A stretch of 64,000 bases of DNA, taken from assembly GCA_023230455.1 (NCBI GenBank), contig JALNXH010000006.1, positions 1 through 64,000 of the forward strand, given 5' to 3'. Made by a program: the position numbers and the translations under genes. Shown one piece after another: positions 1 to 7,725 of the stretch (position 1 is the stretch's first letter; each line of letters opens with the position of its first letter). The notes under the pieces were generated by a model. That model saw only the letters and a program-made list of their open reading frames with translations. It had not been told where the DNA came from and made no database searches. This stretch comes from Rhodocyclaceae bacterium. Its GTDB lineage: Bacteria; Pseudomonadota; Gammaproteobacteria; Burkholderiales; Rhodocyclaceae.

Positions 1-195
1 ATGTACGCTCGCAACTTTCACCGTTTTCGCGCCTTCGCCGTATACCTTCCCTTCCCATGACTTGCGAATGTACTCCGTCGGCTGCATCGCCAATGGCGTC
101 GCAATCAGCGGTACATCGGCCGCCGCCACCGCACCCCAGCCCTGGCCGGCCGGCGACAGGTACTCCTTGATGTTTGCAACACGATGACTTCTCAC
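1..195 (-). CDS. Ethylbenzene dehydrogenase gamma-like (EB_dh domain) protein, N-terminal part only
   Basis: This reading frame starts at a GTG (193-195 on the plus strand), preceded by a GAGGAGACAGGA ribosome site, and runs off the left edge after 65 codons. The visible segment contains ADVPLIATPLAMQP, then YIRKSWEGKVYGEG and VKVASVH. That pattern resembles the start of the haem-b binding gamma subunits of type II DMSO-reductase-family dehydrogenases (ethylbenzene dehydrogenase, selenate and chlorate reductases). In the family this subunit passes electrons from a periplasmic molybdoenzyme to cytochromes. Here the gene is first in its transcription unit rather than following alpha and beta genes, so it may be a stand-alone EB_dh protein. 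An alkylbenzene or p-cymene hydroxylase role is only an inference. The rest of the gene lies outside the window. Confidence 0.5.
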   Translation of the reverse strand, partial: MRSHRVANIKEYLSPAGQGWGAVAAADVPLIATPLAMQPTEYIRKSWEGKVYGEGAKTVKVASVH

Positions 196-326
196 TCCTG
201 TCTCCTCGAGAAAACAACCAATCGATAATCGGGTCTCTTCTGTCGTGTCGTTATGGCCGCCGGTCGCTTGTATATGCGTCGGTTTTATTTGTTGGCGGCA
301 TCCGTTTTATATGCAACGGGTGTTAC

Positions 327-357
327 GCCGAGGCCCATCCAAAGTATGGGCCTCGGC
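327..357. promoter_or_regulatory. Inverted repeat with CCCATCCAAAGTATGGG core, site 1
   Basis: A perfect 12-bp inverted repeat (327-338 and 346-357) surrounds a 7-base spacer CCAAAGT. The core at 334-350 recurs exactly at 1607-1623 and with one mismatch at 13387-13403. It lies 138 bases upstream of the GTG start at 195 and just past the 3' end of the flavoprotein gene. It could also act as a hairpin, but no T-run follows on either strand. Recurrence in three gene-start regions favours a protein-binding site. Confidence 0.6.
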
Positions 358-378
358 CATTTGCTTCATATTCACTTC

Positions 379-1428
379 TCAGATGGTAAGAAAGTGCATC
401 TGCCCCAGACATTTTTCAATGTGGGCGACGATATCGCCGCTGCGCTCGGCGCACAGCCCGACCGCGTCGCCCTTGCCTTCAAGAGCGTCGGCTACGGCTT
501 GTCCGGCGCGGTAGCCGCTGTCGATCGCCGCGCTGATCCCCTCGCCGTTAAGGTAGATGCATCCTGCCGCCTCGCCGGTCAGCACCACGCGGCCTTCGCC
601 AAACACGGGGCGGTCGAGCGCAATTTGGCAGCCCTCGTCGCGCCACCATTCGCCAAGCTTGACCTGAAAACGGTCGGCCAGAAACTGGCGGAAGGTCTGG
701 ATCGACTGGCGCAATTTGCGTCCGCGCAATCCGCCGACGCAGAGTACGAGATAGCCGTCCTTTTCGTGGACGCAGGAAAAAACCTCGCCGACTTCGGGAA
801 GGAAGAACACGCTGAAACTGTCCGGCCGAAGCGAGCCGACCGACTCGATTTTGAAATAGCTCTGCAGGATGCCGGCACTGGCGCCTGGAACCCGCGGGTA
901 GAGTCCGCGCCGCACCACCGAAGCGCTGCCGTCGGCGCCGATCAGGTATTTGCAGCGATAGTCGCGAATGCTTTCGCCGCCCGCTCCGCCCACCCGCACA
1001 TCTACATAGTCGGAGGCGGCGGTGTAATCGATCACCCGTGCGCGGTCGCGATATTCGGCGCCCGAGATATCGAGCAGCCATTTGTCGAAATGGTTGCGCC
1101 AGATGTTCTGGTAACTGCGCGAGAACTCGACGCCGTCCTTGGCGATTTCCCAAAGGTAGGGAACATAGCTGCCATCGGGTTTCCATTCGACGACATTGTC
1201 GGCGCTGAGCAGATGCGGTTCGCAGTACACCGAATCCGGCGCGTCAGTATTGAAATAGCGCCGGAGCAATTCCTGGGTCTGGCCGAACAACAGCCCCGAA
1301 CAGGTCTTGTAGCGGGGCAACGCGTCCCGCTCCAGGACCAGGACATCCACACCTGCATCCGTCAGGGCCTTGGCACAGCTCGACCCCGCAGGACCGGCAC
1401 CGACGACGATAACATCACGCTGCTCCAT
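379..1428 (-). CDS. FAD-dependent oxidoreductase, geranylgeranyl reductase family
   Basis: The 349-residue protein has an N-terminal Rossmann FAD site (VVGAGPAGSSCAKAL, residues about 8-22), a second conserved segment GADGSASVVRR near residue 160, and a C-terminal flavin-contacting segment TGEAAGCIYLNGEG near residue 285. This is the layout of the COG0644 geranylgeranyl-reductase-like flavoproteins, which reduce double bonds or oxidise hydrophobic substrates. The start ATG follows a good AGGAGAAG site. The gene lies 232 bases downstream of the benzoyl-CoA reductase operon, in the same direction, with its own upstream region carrying the repeated CCCAT motif. The family is clear; the substrate is not. 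Reduction of a ring-reduction intermediate or transfer of electrons to quinone would fit the context but cannot be read from the sequence. Confidence 0.75.
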   Translation of the reverse strand: MEQRDVIVVGAGPAGSSCAKALTDAGVDVLVLERDALPRYKTCSGLLFGQTQELLRRYFNTDAPDSVYCEPHLLSADNVVEWKPDGSYVPYLWEIAKDGVEFSRSYQNIWRNHFDKWLLDISGAEYRDRARVIDYTAASDYVDVRVGGAGGESIRDYRCKYLIGADGSASVVRRGLYPRVPGASAGILQSYFKIESVGSLRPDSFSVFFLPEVGEVFSCVHEKDGYLVLCVGGLRGRKLRQSIQTFRQFLADRFQVKLGEWWRDEGCQIALDRPVFGEGRVVLTGEAAGCIYLNGEGISAAIDSGYRAGQAVADALEGKGDAVGLCAERSGDIVAHIEKCLGQMHFLTI

Positions 1429-1606
1429 TCAGCTTCTCCTCATTTCCGTTCTCGGACTCTTTGGCCGAGTTTCCTGATTGGACGATTTACCCTCGCGAAG
1501 CGTAACCGCAGCGTTGCGCCGTCAGCTCCGATTCCGCCACAGCTCGATACATACGGCTGCCGGACTGGCGGAGGAGCCACCTTATCGATGCAATCAACGG
1601 CATACA

Positions 1607-1623
1607 CCCATCCAAAGTATGGG
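1607..1623. promoter_or_regulatory. CCCATCCAAAGTATGGG motif, site 2
   Basis: This is an exact 17-base copy of the core of the inverted repeat at 327-357. It lies in the 232-base gap upstream of the flavoprotein gene, 178 bases before its start. CCCAT and ATGGG arms flank a CCAAAGT spacer; the flanking bases do not extend the stem as they do at site 1. A shared core without a shared longer stem argues for a protein-binding site rather than a terminator. Confidence 0.6.
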
Positions 1624-1660
1624 ATAGGCCGCCGGTCTTCCCGCCTGGATCGTCGGATGC

Positions 1661-4198
1661 TCAGAACAGATCATCGAGTTCGTCGGAACCGCCGCCCGGC
1701 ATTTTGCCGAACTGCTGCAAGTAGCCCTGGATCAACTGACTTTCGCGCGAGGTGTACATCGCCGCCGCTTCCCAGATGAAATGGCGCGCCGCCTCGTTGC
1801 GCCCGAGCTGCTCCTGTAGCCCGCTGCGCAGATTCTCGACGCCCTTGATGACGAGAACGTTCTTCTCGCCATCGAGCAATTGGAACACGCCGGCTTCCTG
1901 CGGAATTTCGGCGACCACCGCCGCGCTGAACTCGAGCCACGCTTCCGGTGGCAACGGCGCATCAACGATCGTCGGTGCGAGATTGCACTTGAAGCAACGC
2001 GACGCTTCGCGCCGCGCCATGGCATCGTCGAAGCCACGCTCGACTTCGTCCCAACCGCCGCGCTGCGCCGATTCGAGCATGATCGGATGTACCCGCGGCC
2101 GCTGGTTGAACCCTTCTTCGCGGCCGATGCGGGGATCGGTTGCCCAGTCCTCGTGGAACAGCTTTTCCTCGATGTCGCCGTCACCGCCGAGCTGCCTGTC
2201 GATGGCCGCCGCAGCGATGCGCCCCTGGGCAATCGACTCGATCAGCGTCGACGGGCCGAGCACGCAATCGCCGCCGGCATACACGCCGGGACGGCTGGAG
2301 AGCATCGAGTCCTCGCGCACGACGATGCGTCCCTTCTTGTCGGTCTGCACGCCGAAGCCGTCGAAGGTCTTCGGATGCTGGCCGACCGCGGCGATCACCA
2401 GATCGACGCCTTCGACGACTTCTTCGCCGGTATCCATCGGCCGTCGGCGGCCCGAGGCATCCGGCTCGCCGAGCGCCATGCGCGCGTAGGTGATGTTCAG
2501 GCGATGACCGTTGTGGCCGGGCTCGATCTTCTTCGGCGCGAGCAGGTAGCGGATGTTCACACCCTCCTCGACACAGCCTTCGAACTCCTCGTCGCGGGCC
2601 GGCATCTCTTCGCGCGTTCGCCGATACACCATATCCACATCGGCGCCGAAACGACGCGAGGAGCGGGCATTGTCGGTGGCGACGTTGCCGCCGCCGATGA
2701 CCGCGACCCGGGCCCCGGTCTGTATCCCGTCCGCGGTGTTCACCAGTCCCTTGGTCGCCGCCTGCAAATAGGTCGGGCTATCGACCACGCCGGGCAGGTC
2801 GTCGCCCGGAATCCCCAGTTTGTCGCCGCCCTGGCAACCGATGCCGATGAAAATCGCCGAGTAGCCCTCGCCAAACAGCGCATCGGCGCTGTCCACGCGG
2901 GTGTTGTAGCGGAATTCGACGCCGAGCTTTGCAACTTCGGCCACTTCGCTGTCGATCACCGCCGTCGGCACCCGGTAAGAAGGAATGCCGTAGCGCGCCA
3001 TGCCGCCGGCCGCCGGCTGGGCGTCAAAGACCGTGACGGCATGCCCCTTCTTCGCCAGATAGAACGCCACCGTCAGGCCGGCCGGGCCGGCGCCGATCAC
3101 GGCGGCCTTCTTGCCGCTGGGCGGCAACTGCTTCGAGTGCGGCCGCCACACGCCGGTGTCGTTATCGGCCGCGACGCGCTTCAGCGTGCGGATCGAAAGC
3201 GGGCTGTCGAGCTGGCCGCGACGGCAGGCACTCTCGCACATGGCGAAGCAGGCGCGACCGACGATGCCGGGGAAAGGCAGCTTCTCGCGCACCACGGCAA
3301 CGGCCTCGCCGTAACGTCCGTCGGCGGCGAGCTGCACATAACGCGGCACGTCGATGCCGGCCGGGCAGGCGCTGCTACAGGGCACCATCGAGGCCTCGCG
3401 CCGTGCCGGATCGAGCGTGCGGTCGGTCAGCGCCCCGGTCGGACAGACGGTGACGCACGCTTGGCAGAACTTGCAGCCGGACTCGATCAACGTGTCCTTG
3501 ATCGGTGCGACGTAGCTGCGGCCGTCCGGCGTCGTCTTCACTTCCAGACAGCCGACACCGCGAACCTCGTTGCAGGCCGTAAGGCAGCGTCGGCAGTCGA
3601 TGCACAGGTTGTAGTCGCGGTCGAAAAACGGTTCGTTGGTGATCACCGGCAAACGAGCGGGCTTGTAGACCGGAGTGTTGTTTGGAATATTGATGAAGTC
3701 GGCGACCTTGCGCAGTTCGCAGGAGGAAAAGATCGAACAACAACGGGTCGGCGGCGGATTGCCGAAGGAACACTGGCTACGTGAACAGCCTTCGCGGTTC
3801 GGACAGGTCAGGCAAACATGCGGATGCTTGCCGAGAATCTTCGCCAGATTCTCCTGCCGCGCCTTGAAGATGTCGGCCGACTGGGTACTGACACGCATCT
3901 CGTCTTCGACCGGCAGCGAGCAGGATTTGTGCAGACCGGGCTGACCGTCGACTTCGACCAGGCACAGATTGCAGCCGGAACCGCTGTTGCAGCGCTGGTC
4001 GGCGGGGGCCAGATCGGGGTGGTTGCACAGCGAGGGGATATACACGCCGGCACTGATTGCCGCATTGAGTACCGAGACGCCGCGGGGGACATCCATCACT
4101 TTACAGTCGATATGGATGCGGACGGTTTCGCTCACGGCCTGCATCCCGCGTGGGCGCCCCGCCTTCCACCAGGTCACTGTTGCTACAGCATTTGTCAT
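1661..4198 (-). CDS. bzdV: NAD(P)H:ferredoxin oxidoreductase-type iron-sulfur flavoprotein (BzdV-like)
   Basis: The 845-residue protein is modular. An N-terminal [2Fe-2S] ferredoxin domain (Cys pattern around CNSGSGCNLC) is followed by a NuoG-like His/Cys segment (HPHVCLTCPNREGC) and two [4Fe-4S] motifs (CIDCRRCLTAC and CKFCQACVTVCP). Next comes a GltD-like reductase with an FAD site (GAGPAGLTVAFYL) and an NAD(P) site (GGGNVATDNARSSRRFG). The last 105 residues form an extra domain. The likely role is to reduce the ferredoxin that drives benzoyl-CoA reductase; in Azoarcus sp. CIB the bzdV product is proposed to do this. I chose the ATG at 4198, with GGAG 13 bases upstream and 16 bases after the PHP gene, because an upstream start at 4273 would overlap that gene. 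The family is firm; the direction of electron flow is inferred. Confidence 0.75.
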   Translation of the reverse strand: MTNAVATVTWWKAGRPRGMQAVSETVRIHIDCKVMDVPRGVSVLNAAISAGVYIPSLCNHPDLAPADQRCNSGSGCNLCLVEVDGQPGLHKSCSLPVEDEMRVSTQSADIFKARQENLAKILGKHPHVCLTCPNREGCSRSQCSFGNPPPTRCCSIFSSCELRKVADFINIPNNTPVYKPARLPVITNEPFFDRDYNLCIDCRRCLTACNEVRGVGCLEVKTTPDGRSYVAPIKDTLIESGCKFCQACVTVCPTGALTDRTLDPARREASMVPCSSACPAGIDVPRYVQLAADGRYGEAVAVVREKLPFPGIVGRACFAMCESACRRGQLDSPLSIRTLKRVAADNDTGVWRPHSKQLPPSGKKAAVIGAGPAGLTVAFYLAKKGHAVTVFDAQPAAGGMARYGIPSYRVPTAVIDSEVAEVAKLGVEFRYNTRVDSADALFGEGYSAIFIGIGCQGGDKLGIPGDDLPGVVDSPTYLQAATKGLVNTADGIQTGARVAVIGGGNVATDNARSSRRFGADVDMVYRRTREEMPARDEEFEGCVEEGVNIRYLLAPKKIEPGHNGHRLNITYARMALGEPDASGRRRPMDTGEEVVEGVDLVIAAVGQHPKTFDGFGVQTDKKGRIVVREDSMLSSRPGVYAGGDCVLGPSTLIESIAQGRIAAAAIDRQLGGDGDIEEKLFHEDWATDPRIGREEGFNQRPRVHPIMLESAQRGGWDEVERGFDDAMARREASRCFKCNLAPTIVDAPLPPEAWLEFSAAVVAEIPQEAGVFQLLDGEKNVLVIKGVENLRSGLQEQLGRNEAARHFIWEAAAMYTSRESQLIQGYLQQFGKMPGGGSDELDDLF

Positions 4199-4214
4199 TT
4201 GTCTGTACTCCGGA

Positions 4215-4853
4215 TCAAGCCGCCGCTGCGGTGCGATAAGGTGCGTAGTAGGCGCCGCGGCACGCGCCCGCACGAACGGCAGCGATAAAGCTGGCCATGT
4301 CCGTTACCGGTTGGAGGAATTCGGTAGCGCAACGGCCGACAGCGTCTACCTTGTGGCAGTCGCTGCCGCCGAGTGAGGGAAGTTTCATCAGGCCGGCTGC
4401 CTCGATGGCCAGGTCGTTGTCGCTATCGAGGTTGCCGCCGTTATGAGTTTCGACGCCGGCCAAGCCGCCGATGTCAACGATCTTCTCCAGCAGGCTGGCC
4501 ATGCCGATCTCGCGGAAAGGATGCGCCGGCACGCAGATGCCGCCCAGCGCATTTATCCGCTCGACGACCTTGGCGAGCGGCAGGTATTGATTTTGCCCCC
4601 AGATGTTCCAGCCGTCGTCTTCGACCCCGTAGGCCAGCAGGTGACCGGCATCGGTGGCGATCTCGACGCCACGCAGCACCAGCAAGCCTTCATCGCGACC
4701 CACGGCCTCGACGGGTTGCGAGGCTTCGTAGGAATAATGTTCGGTGATCACCACGGCGTCGAGCCCGAGCGCCAGCGCTCTACGCACCAGCGAACTCGGT
4801 TCGAGCCAGTTATCGTACGAGTAGCGCGTATGGCAGTGGCAATCGATCCACAT
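4215..4853 (-). CDS. PHP-domain metal-dependent phosphoesterase-like protein
   Basis: The 212-residue protein opens with DCHCHTRYS (metal-binding His at residues 6 and 8). It also carries TEHYS near residue 38, HPFRE near 112 and GSDCHKVDAVG near 170, the four spaced histidine/aspartate motifs of the PHP superfamily. These enzymes hydrolyse phosphoesters or related bonds using two or three metal ions; the substrate here is unknown. The gene sits between the GNAT gene (17 bases upstream) and the ferredoxin oxidoreductase (16 bases downstream), so it is clearly part of the benzoyl-CoA reductase operon. Its position matches one of the uncharacterised genes between ferredoxin and bzdV in Azoarcus bzd operons. 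A housekeeping or repair role for the pathway is possible but unproven. Confidence 0.75.
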   Translation of the reverse strand: MWIDCHCHTRYSYDNWLEPSSLVRRALALGLDAVVITEHYSYEASQPVEAVGRDEGLLVLRGVEIATDAGHLLAYGVEDDGWNIWGQNQYLPLAKVVERINALGGICVPAHPFREIGMASLLEKIVDIGGLAGVETHNGGNLDSDNDLAIEAAGLMKLPSLGGSDCHKVDAVGRCATEFLQPVTDMASFIAAVRAGACRGAYYAPYRTAAAA

Positions 4854-4870
4854 CGCCGCTCGCCCCGTCC

Positions 4871-5320
4871 TCAGGGCAGTTGGTATTCGAGATTGAGGCG
4901 CTTCGATGGAGCGAACTTGTGACGTGAGAAGAATTTCTCCAACGCAAACTCATCCCAGTTCACCAGGGTATGCACCTTCTCCACGCCGGCTTGCTTCATA
5001 TTGCCGAGGAACTGGTCGAGCAGTTCGCTGGCGATCCCGTGGTTCTGCCAGTCCGGGTGCACTCCGAGGGTGTCGATGGTGGCGGTAGTTTCGGGAACGC
5101 CGAATTCGCCGGTGTACACCCCGCCCATGATGAAGCCGATCACTTTGCCGCCGACTTCACAGACGATCGAAGTATTCAGCGAGCGTTGCGGATCGACGCT
5201 ATCGGCCACCTTGCGCTCGAAATAGTTACGCCGGTTACGCTTGAAGGCCAGTTCATCGATGGCCACTACAGCCTCCAGATCTTCCCGCTTCAACAGGCGG
5301 ATGACTCGTTCTTCCTTCAT
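4871..5320 (-). CDS. GNAT-family N-acetyltransferase
   Basis: The 149-residue protein has the GNAT fold pattern: an N-terminal strand-helix segment (VIRLLKREDLEAVVAID), a beta-4 strand (IGFIMGGVY), and the acetyl-CoA pyrophosphate loop HPDWQNHGIASELL around residues 88-101, matching Q/R-x-x-G-x-G/A. GNAT enzymes move an acyl group from acyl-CoA to an amine or protein lysine. The gene is inside the benzoyl-CoA reductase operon, between the small CxxC protein and the PHP protein. Acylation-based control of a CoA-pathway enzyme is an attractive guess, but the substrate is not visible. The start follows an AGGAGGGAATGAAAT ribosome site. Confidence 0.75.
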   Translation of the reverse strand: MKEERVIRLLKREDLEAVVAIDELAFKRNRRNYFERKVADSVDPQRSLNTSIVCEVGGKVIGFIMGGVYTGEFGVPETTATIDTLGVHPDWQNHGIASELLDQFLGNMKQAGVEKVHTLVNWDEFALEKFFSRHKFAPSKRLNLEYQLP

Positions 5321-5359
5321 ATTTCATTCCCTCCTCGGGCCGGTCGGTACCGGCCCCGG

Positions 5360-5635
5360 TTAATCGAACAATTCGTTGTCGCTGCGCTTGCCGCTGCCGG
5401 GGCGAATCCATACGGTCCCATGGATTTGTCCCATTTCCTTGCCGGTACCGAAGCAGGTGGTACACCCTTCCTCCGCGCGATATTCCTCGACGAAGACTTC
5501 GTAACCCAGGGTGCGATAACCCTCGGCCACCTCCTGCAGACGTCCGCCTTCGAGCGTCGTCTGCTTTTTCCAGCCGGCACGCCGCAACTCTTCTTCGCTC
5601 TGATTGGCGATCGGCACGATGTTGATCGTTGCCAT
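5360..5635 (-). CDS. Small conserved-looking protein of the benzoyl-CoA reductase operon, function unknown
   Basis: The 91-residue soluble protein has no signal peptide or membrane segment. It has one CxxC pair (CTTC at about residue 59) and a conserved-looking tail GTVWIRPGSG. The pair of cysteines could bind a metal or act in redox chemistry, but two cysteines are too few for a monomeric [4Fe-4S] site. It follows the ferredoxin gene by 27 bases and has a good GGAGGAG ribosome site. It occupies the slot directly after the ferredoxin, where Azoarcus bzd operons carry an uncharacterised gene. I do not assign a function. Confidence 0.7.
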   Translation of the reverse strand: MATINIVPIANQSEEELRRAGWKKQTTLEGGRLQEVAEGYRTLGYEVFVEEYRAEEGCTTCFGTGKEMGQIHGTVWIRPGSGKRSDNELFD

Positions 5636-5662
5636 GGTCTCCTCCTCCAGCCTCTGCCCCGG

Positions 5663-5947
5663 TTACCAGGAATGCTTGATGGCGGCGGGCGTGCACGCCG
5701 TCATACAAGGCAAGGCGGCACGGCCCGTCGACGGCTTGCAGCCGGCACAGTCGTAGGCGAGGTTGCGCCGAAACTCCGCCTTGATGCACACCACCTCGTC
5801 GTCGTAATCGTCCACCATCGACTCGAACATGCCCTTGGGGCAGGCCGTGAGGCAGGCGCGGCCCGCCTCACAGGAAATGCACTTGTCCGTATCGATGCTG
5901 ATGTAGTACTCGCCCGAACCATCCTTGTAGCCGTAATTGGCAATCAT
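5663..5947 (-). CDS. bzdM: 2[4Fe-4S] ferredoxin of the benzoyl-CoA reductase operon
   Basis: This 94-residue protein carries two cysteine clusters. The first (CISCEAGRACLTACPKG) has a longer loop than the usual CxxCxxC. The second is CAGC, an 8-residue insert, then CMTACTP. Such enlarged loops are typical of the low-potential ferredoxins that donate electrons to benzoyl-CoA reductase in Thauera and Azoarcus. The ATG at 5947 lies 10 bases after the bzdQ-like stop, so the two are translationally close. A longer frame reading into bzdQ (to 6316) is an artefact of the open upstream frame. Reduced by the bzdV-like enzyme or a 2-oxoacid oxidoreductase, it would feed ATP-driven ring reduction. Confidence 0.88.
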   Translation of the reverse strand: MIANYGYKDGSGEYYISIDTDKCISCEAGRACLTACPKGMFESMVDDYDDEVVCIKAEFRRNLAYDCAGCKPSTGRAALPCMTACTPAAIKHSW

Positions 5948-5957
5948 GGCGAATTCC

Positions 5958-6884
5958 TTAAGCGGCCAAGGCAACCGGCTTGCACGGCCCCTGTTTTTGC
6001 ACCAGCGTCTGCGCGAACAGCGCAGCACCGAGCGCACCGGCGATCTGGCTGTCGATTTTGGTCGATACCGCCTGAATGCCGAGGATTTTCTCGATACGCT
6101 TGACCACGCCCGGGTTCTTGGCAATACCGCCGGTAATGAAGAAACCCTCTTCAACGCCAATCCGCTCCAGCAGCGAGACGACGCGCTCGGCCATGGCCTG
6201 GCAGTAGGCAGCGACCACCTTGTTCTTCGACCAGCCAGCCTTGAGCAGGCCGAGGGCTTCGCTCTTGGCGAACACCACGCAGATCGACGATACGGCATCC
6301 GGCTCTTCTTCGACATCGAAGGAGCGCGCGCCGATTTCGGCGATGGGAATCTGCATCAGATCGGAAATGACTTCCATGCCACGCCCGGTTCCGGCCGCGC
6401 ACTTGTCGTTCATCAGGAAGTTGGTGACCTTGCCCTTGTCGTCGCAGTGGATGGCCTTGCAGTCCTGACCGCCCATGTCGAGGATGGTGCGCACCGAATT
6501 GCCTCCCATGTAGTTGGCGCCGCGGGCGTGGCAGGCGATCTCGGTGATGGCCTTGTGCGAGAACGGGACATTGACGCGGCCGTAGCCGGTGCCGACCACC
6601 ATATGCACATCGTCCAGGGTCAGTCCGGTTTTCAGTTCGACGCCTTTGAAGGCGTTGGCCGCCGAGTCGGGCGAGTTGTTGCCGGTACGCATCGAATTGT
6701 AGGCATACAGTTCGCCGTCGGCGACGATCACGCACTGCGAAGAAACCGAGCCGACATCGATGCCGACAGTGATGACCTTCGCGCTGCGCCAGTCTTTCGA
6801 CTCATCGGCCCAGCAGTTTTCCTGCCAGCGCCAGAACTCGGGCTTCACTTCGCCAGCCGACGAATTGGTTGTTTCAATGCTCAT
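5958..6884 (-). CDS. bzdQ: Benzoyl-CoA reductase subunit, ATPase/electron activation type (BzdQ/BcrD-like)
   Basis: The 308-residue protein belongs to the ASKHA ATPase (2-hydroxyglutaryl-CoA dehydratase activator) family. It shows the phosphate-1 loop GIDVGSVSSQC (about 41-51), GTGYGR near 107, DMGGQD near 143, and the KCAAGTGRG segment whose cysteine holds half of a [4Fe-4S] cluster at the subunit interface. A second conserved cysteine lies in SSICVVFAKSEA. With BzdP it hydrolyses ATP to lower the electron potential for ring reduction of benzoyl-CoA. The length and the N-terminal extension of about 40 residues fit the Azoarcus-type BzdQ rather than the larger Thauera BcrA. The gene starts 16 bases after the bzdP-like stop. 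Confidence 0.9.
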   Translation of the reverse strand: MSIETTNSSAGEVKPEFWRWQENCWADESKDWRSAKVITVGIDVGSVSSQCVIVADGELYAYNSMRTGNNSPDSAANAFKGVELKTGLTLDDVHMVVGTGYGRVNVPFSHKAITEIACHARGANYMGGNSVRTILDMGGQDCKAIHCDDKGKVTNFLMNDKCAAGTGRGMEVISDLMQIPIAEIGARSFDVEEEPDAVSSICVVFAKSEALGLLKAGWSKNKVVAAYCQAMAERVVSLLERIGVEEGFFITGGIAKNPGVVKRIEKILGIQAVSTKIDSQIAGALGAALFAQTLVQKQGPCKPVALAA

Positions 6885-6900
6885 TTTCGCCTCTCCTCTT

Positions 6901-7710
6901 TCAGTTCTTGGCTTCGGCAGCCAGCAGGGCGCAGCCCAGGGCGCTCACGTATTCCGGAATATCCGGCAGCTTGATTTGCTCCACACCCATGGCGTTCTTC
7001 AGCGAAGAGACGAAGCCCGGGTTGTGCACCATCCCGCCAATCAGCACCACATCCTCTTCGATACCGACGCGACGCACCATGGCACAGACACGGCTGGCGA
7101 CGGCATCGAGTACGGCCTTGGCGATGTCTTCCTTGGGTGTTGCGGAATGGATCAGCGACACTACTTCGGATTCGGCGAACACCGTGCATTGCGCGTTCAT
7201 CGGGATGCTTTTGTCCGAACGCAGGCTGGCTTCGCCGAACTCCTTCAGTGAGAGTTGTAGCGCGCGACTCATGGTTTCGGCAAACGATCCGGCGCCGGCG
7301 GCGCACTTTTCGTTGCCCGCAAAATCGATCGCCTTGCCGTCACCGTCAGCCTTGATACCGCGGCCTTCCTCGGCACCGACGTCGACGATGGTGCGTGCGC
7401 TGGGATAGAAGTAAGCGGCACCCTTCGCACCGGCGCTCATTTCGGTGACCGAATCGGTGGCGAAGTTAACCATCTTGCGCCCGGCTCCGGTGGCATATAC
7501 CGCATCCACCTGGCTCCGGTTCAATCCCGCCGACTCGAGGATGGTGTCGAAAGCCTTGTCGGCCGCGACGTCGGCATCCAGATCGCCGGGGAACATGAAG
7601 TGCGTCTTGCGCACGATGTATTTCAATTTCGGGGCTCCGTCTACATGGGCGTCCTCAACCAGCACGACCTTGACCGAACGCGAACCCATATCGATACCTG
7701 CGGTAATCAT
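6901..7710 (-). CDS. bzdP: Benzoyl-CoA reductase subunit, ATPase/electron activation type (BzdP/BcrA-like)
   Basis: This 269-residue ASKHA-family protein starts directly with the ATP-binding strand (GIDMGSRSVK, residues 5-14). It carries GAGRKMVNF, DVGAEEGRG, the cluster-binding segment KCAAGAGSF near residue 135, and QCTVFAESEV near 176. It pairs with the downstream BzdQ-like subunit to form the ATP-hydrolysing activation module of class I benzoyl-CoA reductase. The short length (about 30 kDa, like BzdQ) is characteristic of the Azoarcus subclass; the Thauera BcrA is much longer. The spacing is 15 bases from the bzdO-like gene and 16 from bzdQ, so all are co-transcribed. Confidence 0.9.
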   Translation of the reverse strand: MITAGIDMGSRSVKVVLVEDAHVDGAPKLKYIVRKTHFMFPGDLDADVAADKAFDTILESAGLNRSQVDAVYATGAGRKMVNFATDSVTEMSAGAKGAAYFYPSARTIVDVGAEEGRGIKADGDGKAIDFAGNEKCAAGAGSFAETMSRALQLSLKEFGEASLRSDKSIPMNAQCTVFAESEVVSLIHSATPKEDIAKAVLDAVASRVCAMVRRVGIEEDVVLIGGMVHNPGFVSSLKNAMGVEQIKLPDIPEYVSALGCALLAAEAKN

Positions 7711-7725
7711 CTTTGCGATCTCCTA

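Noticed and set aside
1880..3784. 634-residue plus-strand open frame opposite the BzdV-like gene
   Set aside because: It lies wholly antisense to a protein with several certain iron-sulfur and nucleotide motifs; it has no family features and reflects GC-rich codon bias.
5948..6316. Extension of the ferredoxin into the bzdQ gene (217-residue frame)
   Set aside because: The upstream part is out of frame with bzdQ and has no ferredoxin resemblance; the ATG at 5947 gives a normal ferredoxin length.
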